NCBI GenBank assembly: GCA_965373045.1
Contig: CBDVEQ010000052.1
Location: 1 to 13,851, forward strand
Reading direction: 5' to 3'
Length of the DNA stretch: 13,851 nt
Origin: DAOVDI01 sp965373045
GTDB taxonomy: Bacteria; Acidobacteriota; Aminicenantia; Aminicenantales; Aminicenantaceae
Shown here: positions 1 through 7,488 of the stretch, one piece after another
Layout of the letters: every line of letters begins with the position of its first letter
Position numbering within the stretch: position 1 is the first letter of the stretch
Made by a program: the position numbers and the translations under genes
Notes under the pieces: generated by a model
Told to the model about the DNA's origin: nothing
The model's database searches: none
The model's input: the letters and a program-made list of their open reading frames with translations, nothing else

Positions 1-10
1 CATCCAAGCC

Positions 11-1918
11 TCATTTATTCCGCTTCCGCCTCTGAATATTTTTGCCTGTTATTTCATAAAACCGTCTGACCTGCTTATAGATCCCATCCGCATCCAGATC
101 ATACATCCTCTTGATTTGATCGACTTTGGCCACAGGATAGATCTCTACCGGAAGTCCTATCTGTTTAAAGTGAAGATCAAACTTCTTTTCCCTGTCTAAA
201 ACCTCTCGAACAGCGCTGCCAAAACCGCCTGCAATAATCCCCTCTTCTGCAGTCACAAAAACGTTGCCCGGCTGAGCGAAGCGGAGAATTAGATCTTTAT
301 CAAGAGGACTGGCAAAGCGTGCATTAACGACTGCCATGCTGATTCCTTTTTTCTCCAGCCTCTCCGCAGCCTTTATGATTGAGTCGACCATATTTACAAA
401 AGCAAAAATCACATCTTTTCCTTCTTTTAGAACCTCGGCCTTTCCCAGGGGAAGAACTTTCAGATTTCCATCCATATGCACACCAGAAGCTTTCCCCTTT
501 GGAAATCTTATGGCAACCGGGTGACCATAGGAGAGAGCGGAATGGATCATGTGCTGCAGTTCATTCTCATCCTTGGGAGACATTACGATCATGTTCGGCA
601 AATGCCTTAGATACACGATATCATTGATGCCTTGATGTGTCGGCCCGTCATCCGGGACAATGCCAGCCCGGTCCAGAGCAAAAACAATCGGGATATCCAT
701 CAGGCAGACATCATGATACAACTGGTCATAGGCTCTTTGAAGAAATGTCGAATAAATGGCTAGAATCGGCTTGAACCCTCCCAGAACCATGCCTGAGGCG
801 AATATAACAGCATGCTGTTCCGCAATGCCGACATCGTAAAACCTGTCGGGGAAAGTTTTACTGAACTCGATCAGACCCGTTCCAGCAGGCATGGCCGCAG
901 TAATGGCAACGACTTTTTTATCCGCTTTTGCCACCTTAACCGCAGTCTTGCCAAAAATAGAGGAATAAGTAGGATGTGTATCCTTGTTTTTCGGTTCGCC
1001 TGTAGGAATCTCAAAAGGGGATGCGCTGTGAAAGGACGAAGGATTTGCTTGAGCCGGTCTGTATCCCCTGCCTTTTTTTGTCACACAAAGGATCAATATG
1101 GGCCCATCGAACTTTTTCGATTCTTCAAAGACCTCGATCAGCGACTTAAAACTGTGCCCCTGGACAGGGCCAATATACCGAATCCCCAGTTCTTCAAAGA
1201 CCAGCCCCGGGAAAAAAGTCTTTTTCAGCGCTTCTTCAACGGCGCGTGCCACCTTGATCAGAGGCCATCCCACAGCAGGGATCGCCTTGAGTATGGTCTT
1301 GGCATGATCTTTCATCCTGAGGTAGTGCTGACCTGATACCAGATAACTCAAATATCGCGAGATCGCACCGACGTTGGGAGAGATGGACATCTCATTATAG
1401 TTAAGGATGATAATCACTTTCTTTCTGAGGTGGCCGATCTGATTTAAAGCCTCCCAGGCCACTCCGGCCGTCATGCTTCCGTCTCCGACAACTGCAATGA
1501 CCTCATGATCTTCATTTCTCCTGTCTCTGGCGACAGCCATTCCCAACGCTGCAGATAATGCCGTGGATGCATGGCCGGTATTAAAAACATCAAACTCACT
1601 TTCTTCCACACTCGGAAATCCACTCAACCCCTCAAGCTGACGCAACCCTGTGAATTCCTCTTTTCGGCCTGTCACGATCTTATGTGTATAACATTGATGC
1701 CCCACGTCCCAAATGATCTTGTCCGCAGGGGTATTAAAAACATAATGAAGAGCCAGAGTGATCTCGACTACACCTAGATTCGAAGAAAGATGCCCGCCGG
1801 TTCTTGAAACAGTCTCAATGATCAACGCTCTTATTTCTGTCGCAAGCTGATTGAGCTCTTTGACCGACAGGGCTTTGACATCCCGAGGGTTTTTGATCCG
1901 ATCAAGTAGTTTGCTCAT
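11..1918 (-). CDS. dxs: 1-deoxy-D-xylulose-5-phosphate synthase
   Basis: Catalyses the ThDP-dependent condensation of pyruvate with glyceraldehyde 3-phosphate to DXP, the first step of the MEP isoprenoid pathway, in the cytosol. The 635-residue product has the normal family length (about 620-640). Visible marks, numbered from the ATG, are RTGGHLSSNLG with the catalytic-type His near residue 43, the ThDP/Mg motif GDGSMTAG near 145-152 with its downstream Asn (NYNEMS, about 173-178), the catalytic Glu in DVGIAEQHA near 367, and DRAG..DDGPTHQG near 416-430. A C-terminal transketolase domain follows. An in-frame TTG lies two codons upstream (1924). I prefer the ATG because family members typically begin M-(S)-LLDRI, and a weak AAGGA sits about 11 nt upstream of it. 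The start overlaps the ispA stop by 17 bp, so the two genes, which work in the same lipid-precursor pathway, are probably translationally coupled. The gene is complete; its stop TGA is at 11-13. Confidence 0.97.
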   Translation of the reverse strand: MSKLLDRIKNPRDVKALSVKELNQLATEIRALIIETVSRTGGHLSSNLGVVEITLALHYVFNTPADKIIWDVGHQCYTHKIVTGRKEEFTGLRQLEGLSGFPSVEESEFDVFNTGHASTALSAALGMAVARDRRNEDHEVIAVVGDGSMTAGVAWEALNQIGHLRKKVIIILNYNEMSISPNVGAISRYLSYLVSGQHYLRMKDHAKTILKAIPAVGWPLIKVARAVEEALKKTFFPGLVFEELGIRYIGPVQGHSFKSLIEVFEESKKFDGPILILCVTKKGRGYRPAQANPSSFHSASPFEIPTGEPKNKDTHPTYSSIFGKTAVKVAKADKKVVAITAAMPAGTGLIEFSKTFPDRFYDVGIAEQHAVIFASGMVLGGFKPILAIYSTFLQRAYDQLYHDVCLMDIPIVFALDRAGIVPDDGPTHQGINDIVYLRHLPNMIVMSPKDENELQHMIHSALSYGHPVAIRFPKGKASGVHMDGNLKVLPLGKAEVLKEGKDVIFAFVNMVDSIIKAAERLEKKGISMAVVNARFASPLDKDLILRFAQPGNVFVTAEEGIIAGGFGSAVREVLDREKKFDLHFKQIGLPVEIYPVAKVDQIKRMYDLDADGIYKQVRRFYEITGKNIQRRKRNK

Positions 1919-2780
1919 TTTCAATCTTTTCCTTCAGAACAGAAAGTCTTATTGCGAGGTGCCGTAATTCCTCTGCGTCAATGGAAGCTTTTTCAAGCGC
2001 TATTAATGCATCCTTGATATGATCATCCAGTTTCTCCCGGGCTTTATCAGGGCCAAATAAATGGACACAATTCGGCCTGGGAGGAGAGTTATCAGGATAA
2101 TCCTTAGCAGCATCCTGAATATCATCCCGTATCTGAAAGGCAAGCCCTACATTTTCTCCATACGCCTGCAGCGCTCCTATCTGGCGCGAAGTCGCTCCTC
2201 CAAGAATCCCCCCGGCCGTAACAGATGCGGTGATCAGACCTCCTGTTTTTTTTATCATCAATTCCATCAGTCGATCCTCTGAAATTTCTTCCGGGTTGTA
2301 AGTTATATCCAGGAGTTGTCCACCTATCATGCCTTCCACTCCGGCATAGTGGCTTATCTCTCTCATGGCTCTGCTCTTACGTTGGGAAAAATCTTTTCCA
2401 TCCGGAACCTCTGCCATAACTTCAAATGCTAAAGACAACAGGCTGTCTCCTGTCAGCAGAGCAATATCCTCACCATATACTTTGTGGCAGGCCGGTCGGC
2501 CGCGGCGATAATCATCGTTATCCATACAGGGAAGATCATCGTGGACCAAGGAATAATTGTGAATCAACTCCAGAGCACAGGCGAAAGGAAGAATTCTTTC
2601 CATTTCAACATGGAAATAATCACCACTCGCCAGCATCAGCAAGGGCCGGTAACGTTTCCCGGCAGAGAGTACGGAATACCTCATCGCCTGGAAAAGAAGA
2701 GAATTCCCCCTGGACAGAATACGTTCAAGCTCACGCTCCACTGCATCTTTTTTTTGCTTGAATCTCTCTTCTATGATCAT
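1902..2780 (-). CDS. ispA: Polyprenyl (farnesyl/geranylgeranyl) diphosphate synthase
   Basis: A trans-isoprenyl diphosphate synthase that condenses IPP with allylic diphosphates. Its 292 residues match the IspA family (about 290-300). Seen directly: the first Asp-rich motif DDLPCMD (about residues 81-87) followed by RRGRP, the LLTGDSLLSLAFE helix, GMIGGQ, KKTGGLI, and the second Asp-rich motif FQIRDDIQD (about 215-223). The residues before the first motif (YSLVHDD) resemble E. coli-type FPP synthases, so C15 or C20 product is likely, but chain length cannot be fixed by reading. The usual GKxxGxD...KxTYP stretch after the second motif is shortened to DNSPPRPNCVHLFG. A TTG at 2789, overlapping the xseB stop as TTGA, would add three residues. 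I chose the ATG at 2780 on N-terminal similarity; neither has a clear Shine-Dalgarno. It lies just upstream of dxs, so two isoprenoid steps are adjacent. Confidence 0.92.
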   Translation of the reverse strand: MIIEERFKQKKDAVERELERILSRGNSLLFQAMRYSVLSAGKRYRPLLMLASGDYFHVEMERILPFACALELIHNYSLVHDDLPCMDNDDYRRGRPACHKVYGEDIALLTGDSLLSLAFEVMAEVPDGKDFSQRKSRAMREISHYAGVEGMIGGQLLDITYNPEEISEDRLMELMIKKTGGLITASVTAGGILGGATSRQIGALQAYGENVGLAFQIRDDIQDAAKDYPDNSPPRPNCVHLFGPDKAREKLDDHIKDALIALEKASIDAEELRHLAIRLSVLKEKIENEQTT

Positions 2781-2785
2781 TCGTT

Positions 2786-3079
2786 TCAAAAGGGCAGCGT
2801 ATTATTATCGTCCGGACCGGAATCATTATCCTTGTCAGCGGATCCGTCCTTTTCCGTGGGTGTTTCAAATCTTTCCGCCTTGATCTCGCCCTTTTCATCC
2901 TTTAGCAGGATCTCAATTTTTCTTTCGGCTTTGTCAAGTTCTTCCCGCAGGAACCTAGCCAGCTTGACCCCCTTTTCGAATAGCACAAGAGATTCATTCA
3001 GTTTTAATCCGCCTTCCTCCAGTTTGAGAACAATATTTTCCAATTCTTCCAGCGCTTTCTCAAAACTCTGCTCGGCCAT
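2786..3079 (-). CDS. xseB: Exodeoxyribonuclease VII small subunit
   Basis: Small subunit of the ExoVII complex, in which several XseB chains assemble on one XseA to give a nuclease that degrades single-stranded DNA from both ends. The family core is clear in residues 1-67: FEKALEELENIVLKLEEGG, LNESLVLFEKGVKL and the closing helix with AERKIEIL. At 97 residues the protein exceeds the usual 60-80 because of a polar, Asp/Glu/Lys-rich tail from about residue 68 that ends in NNTLPF and looks disordered. The open frame extends upstream to 3211 inside xseA. The start at 3079 is chosen because AAGGAG lies 8 nt upstream and the xseA TAA stop is separated from the ATG by a single base. The coding end touches the ispA region as TTGA. 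Confidence 0.93.
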   Translation of the reverse strand: MAEQSFEKALEELENIVLKLEEGGLKLNESLVLFEKGVKLARFLREELDKAERKIEILLKDEKGEIKAERFETPTEKDGSADKDNDSGPDDNNTLPF

Positions 3080-3080
3080 T

Positions 3081-4421
3081 TTAAAAACTCCTTTTTTCTT
3101 TATCGATAAATCTGGATTCGATAGTTCTGCTTTTATGAACATCCCTGACAAAACAGGTAAACTCACCCCTGAAAAATGAAACCGTGATCTCGTCTTCTTT
3201 ATGGATCTCATCTATTTTTCTGACGAGGATCTCGCCTTCTTTCCAGCAGAGAGAATATCCCTTTTTCAGAATGTTGAAAGGGCTCAGACCGTTCAACTCA
3301 ACAGATAGCCTTTCCCACCGGCCCTCCATGTTCCGAAACATGCTTTTGGTAACATAAACTATTTTTTCTTCCAACAGCATTGCTGTGGATCTATTTTCTG
3401 TAATCTGCTGTCTGAGGCTTCTTATGTAATTCCATGCCCTTGTCTCCCAATCATCGACTTTCTGTTCCAGGTTCAGAAGCCTGACTCTAAAATTTTGAAA
3501 GGCTTTATGATGAACCAGCGCCGACACCTCATGCTTTTTGACCTGTACTGCAAACTTCAAATGATGGTCCAATCGCCTTTTTAAATTGTCTATCCGCTCA
3601 ATAAAAGATTGTTCTTTATCAATGACCATTTCCGCTGCCGCAGAGGGAGTGGACGCCCTGACGTCCGCAACAAAATCAGCGATGGTAAAATCCACTTCAT
3701 GACCGACCGCAGAGATAACGGGAATCGGGCACCTGAATATCGCACGCGCAACCTCTTCCTCATTAAAAGCCCAAAGATCCTCGATGGATCCTCCTCCACG
3801 TCCGACAATCAGCACATCAACATCGGGCTGATGGCCAAGGAAGTCGATTCCTTTCACTATCTCTTCATAAGCTCCTTCCCCCTGAACTTTGACCGGATAA
3901 ATCACAATATGAGTGCGGCCGAATCTCCGCTCCAGGGTTCGGATGATATCGATTATGGCAGCCCCCCGGGGAGAGGTGACTACACCTACTTTCTTAGATA
4001 ACAGGGGAAGTGGCTTTTTCCGCTCTTTATCAAAGAGGCCTTCCTTTTTGAGTTTCTCCTTGAGCTGTTCAAACGCCAGCTGCAAGGCCCCTTTTCCCTT
4101 AGGCTCAATGAGCTCTACCATAAGCTGGTATTCTCCACGGGGCTCATAGACATTGATCCGGCCTCTGCAAACGATCTGCAGCCCATCCTCAACATCAAAT
4201 TTAACCCGGCCTGCATCGGATCGGAACATAACCATCCGAAGCTGGCACTTTTTATCTTTGAGTGTAAAGTAAAGGTGCCCGGAGTAGTGGCGGAAAAAAT
4301 TGGAAATTTCCCCTTCAACCCAGACGATCGGAAACGCGCTTTCCAGTTGTGCCTTGATAAGACGGGTTAATTCAGATACGGAATAAACCTTGTCCGACGG
4401 AAAGGGAGAATCATTCTTCAC
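3081..4421 (-). CDS. xseA: Exodeoxyribonuclease VII large subunit
   Basis: Catalytic large subunit of exonuclease VII, which acts on single-stranded DNA in repair and recombination. Its 446 residues fit the family (about 400-460). An N-terminal OB-fold nucleic-acid-binding domain (about 13-110, with WVEGEISNF, SGHLYFTLKD and GRINVYEPRGEYQL) is followed by the catalytic region with VGVVTSPRGAAI (145-156), GRGGGSIEDLWAFN (207-220) and AVGHEVDFTIADFVADVRAS (238-257). A long helical, coiled-coil-like part runs from about 265 to 380. The closing segment has LSPFNILKKGYSL and an EGEILVRKIDE beta element. Translation starts at GTG, with AGGA about 8 nt upstream, and overlaps the end of the YmdB gene by 11 bp. 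xseB follows one base after the stop, so both subunits come from one coupled unit. Confidence 0.96.
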   Translation of the reverse strand: MKNDSPFPSDKVYSVSELTRLIKAQLESAFPIVWVEGEISNFFRHYSGHLYFTLKDKKCQLRMVMFRSDAGRVKFDVEDGLQIVCRGRINVYEPRGEYQLMVELIEPKGKGALQLAFEQLKEKLKKEGLFDKERKKPLPLLSKKVGVVTSPRGAAIIDIIRTLERRFGRTHIVIYPVKVQGEGAYEEIVKGIDFLGHQPDVDVLIVGRGGGSIEDLWAFNEEEVARAIFRCPIPVISAVGHEVDFTIADFVADVRASTPSAAAEMVIDKEQSFIERIDNLKRRLDHHLKFAVQVKKHEVSALVHHKAFQNFRVRLLNLEQKVDDWETRAWNYIRSLRQQITENRSTAMLLEEKIVYVTKSMFRNMEGRWERLSVELNGLSPFNILKKGYSLCWKEGEILVRKIDEIHKEDEITVSFFRGEFTCFVRDVHKSRTIESRFIDKEKRSF

Positions 4422-5214
4422 TGCTGTTTCCTATGAGATTTTCAGTTTTAATACGCAGAGCCCTTCCGGAATGAATATCGATCTCCATATAGACTGCAGA
4501 TAAGATCAACCTGCCTTTTGCAGGCTCGAATCGATGAGGCCTGGATGTCAAAAATCTCTGGATCGCCTGTTCCTTTTTCATCCCGATAACTGAATTGTAT
4601 CCTCCTGTCATCCCTACATCTGTCAGATATGCGGTGCCTTCCGGGAGGATCCTCTCATCCGCTGTCTGAACATGAGTATGCGTTCCGATAACGGCAGAAA
4701 CTTTTCCATCAAGATACCAGCCAAGGGCCTGCTTTTCTGATGTCGCTTCCGCATGGAAATCAACAATAATCACATTTGTCTGCATCCGGAGGTTTTCCAA
4801 AGATTCATCTGCTGCACTGAAAGGACACTCCAGAGGTTCCATAAATACTCGCCCCTGAAGATTTAAAACCCCGACTTTTATCCCTCCATTAACTTCACAG
4901 ACATAGGCCCCCATTCCCGGATTCCTGTCGGGATAATTGTCAGGACGCAGGAGTCGCGGTTCCCTTTTCAGGCATTCGATACCCTCTTTTTTGTCCCAGA
5001 TATGATTCCCGGATGTGATCACATCAAACTTGCCAAAAAGTTCCCGGCATACATCTTCCGTTATCCCAATGCCGCCAGCGGCATTTTCCCCGTTCCCAAT
5101 AATGATCGATGGGGAATATTTTTCAACAAGGACCGGCATATGAAGATTCAAGGCTCTTCTCCCTGGACGGCCGATGACATCCCCGACGAAAAGAACCCGG
5201 ACTTTATCGGGCAT
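4411..5214 (-). CDS. ymdB: TIGR00282/YmdB-family metallophosphoesterase
   Basis: A calcineurin-like metallophosphoesterase of the YmdB family. Characterised members hydrolyse 2',3'-cyclic nucleotides and use a di-iron-type centre. Its 267 residues match the family. All expected ligand positions are visible: D12 in GDVIGR, E43 and N44 in GNGENAAGG, N70 and H71 in TSGNHIWD, H154 in DFHAEATSE, and H179 and H181 in GTHTHVQTAD. The C-terminal LTDVGMTGGYNSVIG is also typical. There is no signal peptide, so the protein should be cytosolic. The ATG overlaps the rny coding end by 11 bp, and its 3' end overlaps xseA by 11 bp. The rny-ymdB pairing is conserved in Bacillus and many other bacteria; since RNA cleavage can produce 2',3'-cyclic ends, a joint role in RNA metabolism is plausible but inferred. 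Confidence 0.94.
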   Translation of the reverse strand: MPDKVRVLFVGDVIGRPGRRALNLHMPVLVEKYSPSIIIGNGENAAGGIGITEDVCRELFGKFDVITSGNHIWDKKEGIECLKREPRLLRPDNYPDRNPGMGAYVCEVNGGIKVGVLNLQGRVFMEPLECPFSAADESLENLRMQTNVIIVDFHAEATSEKQALGWYLDGKVSAVIGTHTHVQTADERILPEGTAYLTDVGMTGGYNSVIGMKKEQAIQRFLTSRPHRFEPAKGRLILSAVYMEIDIHSGRALRIKTENLIGNSSEE

Positions 5215-6766
5215 ATTCCACAGACCTCATCTCCCGAATGACAGTGACCTTGATCTGTCCGGGATAATCCAATTCGTCTTTGATCTTCCGGGCAATTTCT
5301 TTTGCAATAACCGCTGCTTTATCATCAGAGATTTTCTGGCTTTCCACAATGACCCTGATCTCTCTTCCCGCCTGCAGAGCAAAGGCTTTAGCAATACCAT
5401 CAAAATCATGCGCAATTCCTTCCAGCTTTTCCAGTCTCTTGATATAAGTTTCAAGCATTTCACGCCGGGCTCCAGGCCTGGCTGCAGACAACGTGTCCGC
5501 AGACTGGACCAATACTGCCTCAATGGATGGAAAATCTATATCCCGGTGATGTGACGCAATGGCAAGAACGACTTGTTCGCTCTCTCCATACTTTCGTGTC
5601 AATTCGACACTCAATTCCGTATGCGTCCCCTCGAACTCCCTGTCCACTGCTTTTCCAATATCGTGCAGCAACCCAGCTCTTAATGCAACATTGGTATTTA
5701 TTTCTAATTCTCTGGCCATAAAGGCGGAAAGAAAAGCGACCTCCTTGGAATGCTGAAGGACATTTTGCCCATAACTTGTTCTATATTTCAGCTTTCCCAA
5801 TAGTTTGACCAACTCGGGATGCATGTCCTGGATCCGGAGATCCAGAATAGCTTTTTCTCCTTCCTGTTTAATGGACTCCTCCAGATCCTGTTTGACGTTT
5901 TCAACAACCTCCTCGATACGTGCAGGGTGGATCCGGCCATCCAAAACGAGTTTTTCAATTGCCAGCCGGGCCATCTCTCTGCGAATCGGATCAAAACTGG
6001 ACAGGATGACAGCTTCTGGTGTGTCATCCACAATAATATCGACTCCAGTGGCCAGTTCCAAAGCGCGAATATTACGGCCCTCTCTTCCAATGATCCGGCC
6101 CTTCATGTCGTCGGAAGGAAGATCGACCACCGAAACGGTTGTTTCCACAACATGTTCCGCTGCAGACCGTTGAATCGCCTGGCTGATGATATCCTTGGCA
6201 ATGGCCTGACTTTTTTCTCGTGTTTCTTCTTCGATCTTCCGGACCGCCTGTACGGCTTCCAGCTTGGCTTCATCTTCAATTTTTTTAAGAAGCTCTTTTT
6301 TAGCCTCCTCCTTTGATATGCCGCCTATTCTTTCCAGCTCCTTTAATTCTTTATCGATTATCGTTTGGTATTCCTGCTTTTTTTTAGCTGCTTCCTTTTC
6401 CTTAGAATAGAGCTGATTTTCTTTTACTGAATAATCTCTTTCCCTTCTCTCTAGATTGGCAACCCGGCGCTCGAGATTTTCTTCCTTTTTGACAAGTCTC
6501 TGCTCTGTATCATTGATCTTCCGCCTTCTGTCTTGTGTTTGTCTTTCAAAATCTGACTTGAGATTAAGGAACTTTTCTTTTGCTAGAAAAGACTCCTCTC
6601 TTTTAGCTTTTTCGGCGTCTTCCTTGGCTCTCTTGATAATATCTTCGGCTTCATGCTGGGCTCTGAAAACAGAGCGTGCGCCTGAAGCCTTTTTGACCAA
6701 AATAAAAACAACAGATGTTGCTAACAATCCTAATATGAACGCTAAGAGTAAATACGCTGTATTCAC
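5204..6766 (-). CDS. rny: Ribonuclease Y (membrane-anchored endoribonuclease)
   Basis: RNase Y is a membrane-bound endoribonuclease that initiates mRNA decay. The domain order is complete: one N-terminal membrane helix (about residues 3-24, AYLLLAFILGLLATSVVFI), a long charged coiled coil (about 30-200), a KH RNA-binding domain with GRIIGREGRNIR (about 223-234), and an HD phosphohydrolase domain with H339, the HD pair in LLHDIGK (368-369), the HH of ASHHRDID (about 406-407) and SADTLSAARPGARRE. The 520-residue length is typical. An upstream in-frame GTG at 6775 overlaps the AGGAGG itself and cannot be the start. The GTG at 6766 lies 8 nt after AGGAGG and directly precedes the membrane helix, so I use that one. 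A 134-nt gap precedes the gene, and the Shine-Dalgarno can pair in a hairpin. The 3' end overlaps ymdB. Confidence 0.96.
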   Translation of the reverse strand: MNTAYLLLAFILGLLATSVVFILVKKASGARSVFRAQHEAEDIIKRAKEDAEKAKREESFLAKEKFLNLKSDFERQTQDRRRKINDTEQRLVKKEENLERRVANLERRERDYSVKENQLYSKEKEAAKKKQEYQTIIDKELKELERIGGISKEEAKKELLKKIEDEAKLEAVQAVRKIEEETREKSQAIAKDIISQAIQRSAAEHVVETTVSVVDLPSDDMKGRIIGREGRNIRALELATGVDIIVDDTPEAVILSSFDPIRREMARLAIEKLVLDGRIHPARIEEVVENVKQDLEESIKQEGEKAILDLRIQDMHPELVKLLGKLKYRTSYGQNVLQHSKEVAFLSAFMARELEINTNVALRAGLLHDIGKAVDREFEGTHTELSVELTRKYGESEQVVLAIASHHRDIDFPSIEAVLVQSADTLSAARPGARREMLETYIKRLEKLEGIAHDFDGIAKAFALQAGREIRVIVESQKISDDKAAVIAKEIARKIKDELDYPGQIKVTVIREMRSVEYAR

Positions 6767-6900
6767 TTTGAACACCTCCTAGTCCGGAGTGTCAAAGGAG
6801 ATTAAAGTCGGAAGGATTTCAGTTTTTCATTCTCTGGCAACTTTTCGTAAACCAAACTGTTGAACGGTTTTTCTGTATTCGATATACTGAATTAATCAAT
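6767..6900 (-). other. Intergenic gap between zapA and rny
   Basis: At 134 nt this is the longest non-coding gap in the window. Apart from the rny ribosome binding site and its hairpin I see nothing definite. There is no strong hairpin followed by a U-run, so no terminator for the zapA side. TTGACA occurs at about 6796-6791, but no good -10 box lies 16-18 nt downstream. It is too short for a typical 6S RNA (about 180 nt), although that RNA is often found next to zapA in Proteobacteria. An internal promoter here is plausible by position only. Confidence 0.4.
6770..6793 (-). promoter_or_regulatory. rny ribosome binding site within a potential RNA hairpin
   Basis: On the minus strand, GACACTCC (6793-6786) can pair with GGAGGTGTT (6779-6771) across the six-base loop GGACTA, with one bulged G. 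That gives about seven Watson-Crick pairs plus a possible G-T end pair. The right arm contains most of the AGGAGG Shine-Dalgarno (6780-6775) of rny, so folding would limit ribosome access. This pairing is seen by eye; regulation is inferred. A single occurrence of this size can arise by chance. Confidence 0.35.
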
Positions 6901-7230
6901 CTATTTCATTGCCTCTTCTATATGCTTGTCTGTAAATCCTTTTTTGAGAAGATGATTTTCTATGCTTTCTATTTCATTCTCCATATGCCCCAATACTTCA
7001 TTAAGTTGATCCAACCTCTTTTGACAAACCAAATATTCATCTGCGATATTCATTGCTGCTAAAACTGCAATCTTCACAGTATCTGCAGATTTTGATTTTA
7101 TAGCAACTTCTCGCATTTTCTGATCAAGATAAGAAGTAAGATGGCTTATGTATTTTTCATCTTCTTCCCCTTTGACCTTTATTTTATATTTCTGTCCATA
7201 AACTTCGATTTCAATAATTCTTTCTTTCAT
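6901..7230 (-). CDS. zapA: Cell division protein ZapA-like
   Basis: ZapA-family protein, a small cytosolic factor that binds and bundles FtsZ at the division ring. The 109 residues show the typical pattern: an N-terminal beta hairpin (IIEIEVYGQKYKIKVKGEED, about 4-23), then YISHLTSYLDQKMREVA, the conserved helix KIAVLAAMNIADEYL (about 53-67), and a C-terminal coiled coil through about residue 95. The ATG overlaps the stop of the upstream coiled-coil gene as ATGA, a classic coupling arrangement. A ZapA gene just downstream of pheT is a frequent bacterial arrangement. The identification is firm at family level; action on FtsZ in this organism is inferred. Confidence 0.88.
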   Translation of the reverse strand: MKERIIEIEVYGQKYKIKVKGEEDEKYISHLTSYLDQKMREVAIKSKSADTVKIAVLAAMNIADEYLVCQKRLDQLNEVLGHMENEIESIENHLLKKGFTDKHIEEAMK

Positions 7231-7487
7231 ATTCCCAACTGGTCTATTTGACTGATAATAGTTTCAATTTTTTCTTTTATAACCTCTCTTTCTTTGTGAT
7301 ATATTTTTAAATTTTCATCAAGCTTGTGGGCCTTCCCCAACTTTTCTTCGAATTCCTTTTTTTCTGCTCTGAGTTCTTTGGCCTGCTGCTTTAATTTCTC
7401 GTTTTCCGACAAAATCTTATTGATGTAGTCCACAACATGAGATATTTTTGCCTCTAGAATCTTAATCCTTTCAATTTCACTTGTCAA
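7227..7487 (-). CDS. Small coiled-coil protein, ZapB-like
   Basis: An 86-residue, Lys/Glu-rich protein that is almost entirely helical and coiled-coil by heptad pattern (residues about 4-80, for example ISHVVDYINKILSENEKLKQ), with no membrane segment and no Pro. Size, composition and the four-base overlap with zapA suggest a ZapB-type partner, which in E. coli links to the division ring through ZapA. Coiled-coil similarity is weak evidence of orthology, so no symbol is given. The start is TTG; there is no ATG or GTG in the frame near the N-terminus. The GGAGGAG that serves as its Shine-Dalgarno is formed by the last Glu codons of pheT, and only one base separates the pheT stop from the TTG. 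Expression should therefore depend on pheT translation. Confidence 0.75.
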   Translation of the reverse strand: MTSEIERIKILEAKISHVVDYINKILSENEKLKQQAKELRAEKKEFEEKLGKAHKLDENLKIYHKEREVIKEKIETIISQIDQLGI

Positions 7488-7488
7488 T

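Noticed and set aside
812..1336. 174-codon open frame on the plus strand
   Set aside because: Antisense to the catalytic part of dxs; no recognisable family and no ribosome binding context.
2484..3179. 231-codon open frame on the plus strand
   Set aside because: It lies entirely antisense to ispA, xseB and xseA, which have clear family motifs. Its translation is Ser/Phe-rich low complexity, as expected of a shadow frame opposite Glu/Lys-rich coding sequence.
2786..3211. Long version of xseB starting at 3211
   Set aside because: The added 44 residues overlap xseA, have no family match, and the ATG at 3079 has a good AAGGAG at proper spacing.
5204..6775. rny starting at the GTG at 6775
   Set aside because: That GTG overlaps the AGGAGG Shine-Dalgarno; the GTG three codons later has ideal spacing and sits right before the membrane helix.
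6767..6900. 6S RNA or other small RNA gene next to zapA
   Set aside because: The 134-nt gap is shorter than 6S RNA, and I see no long closing stem with a central bulge and no terminator.
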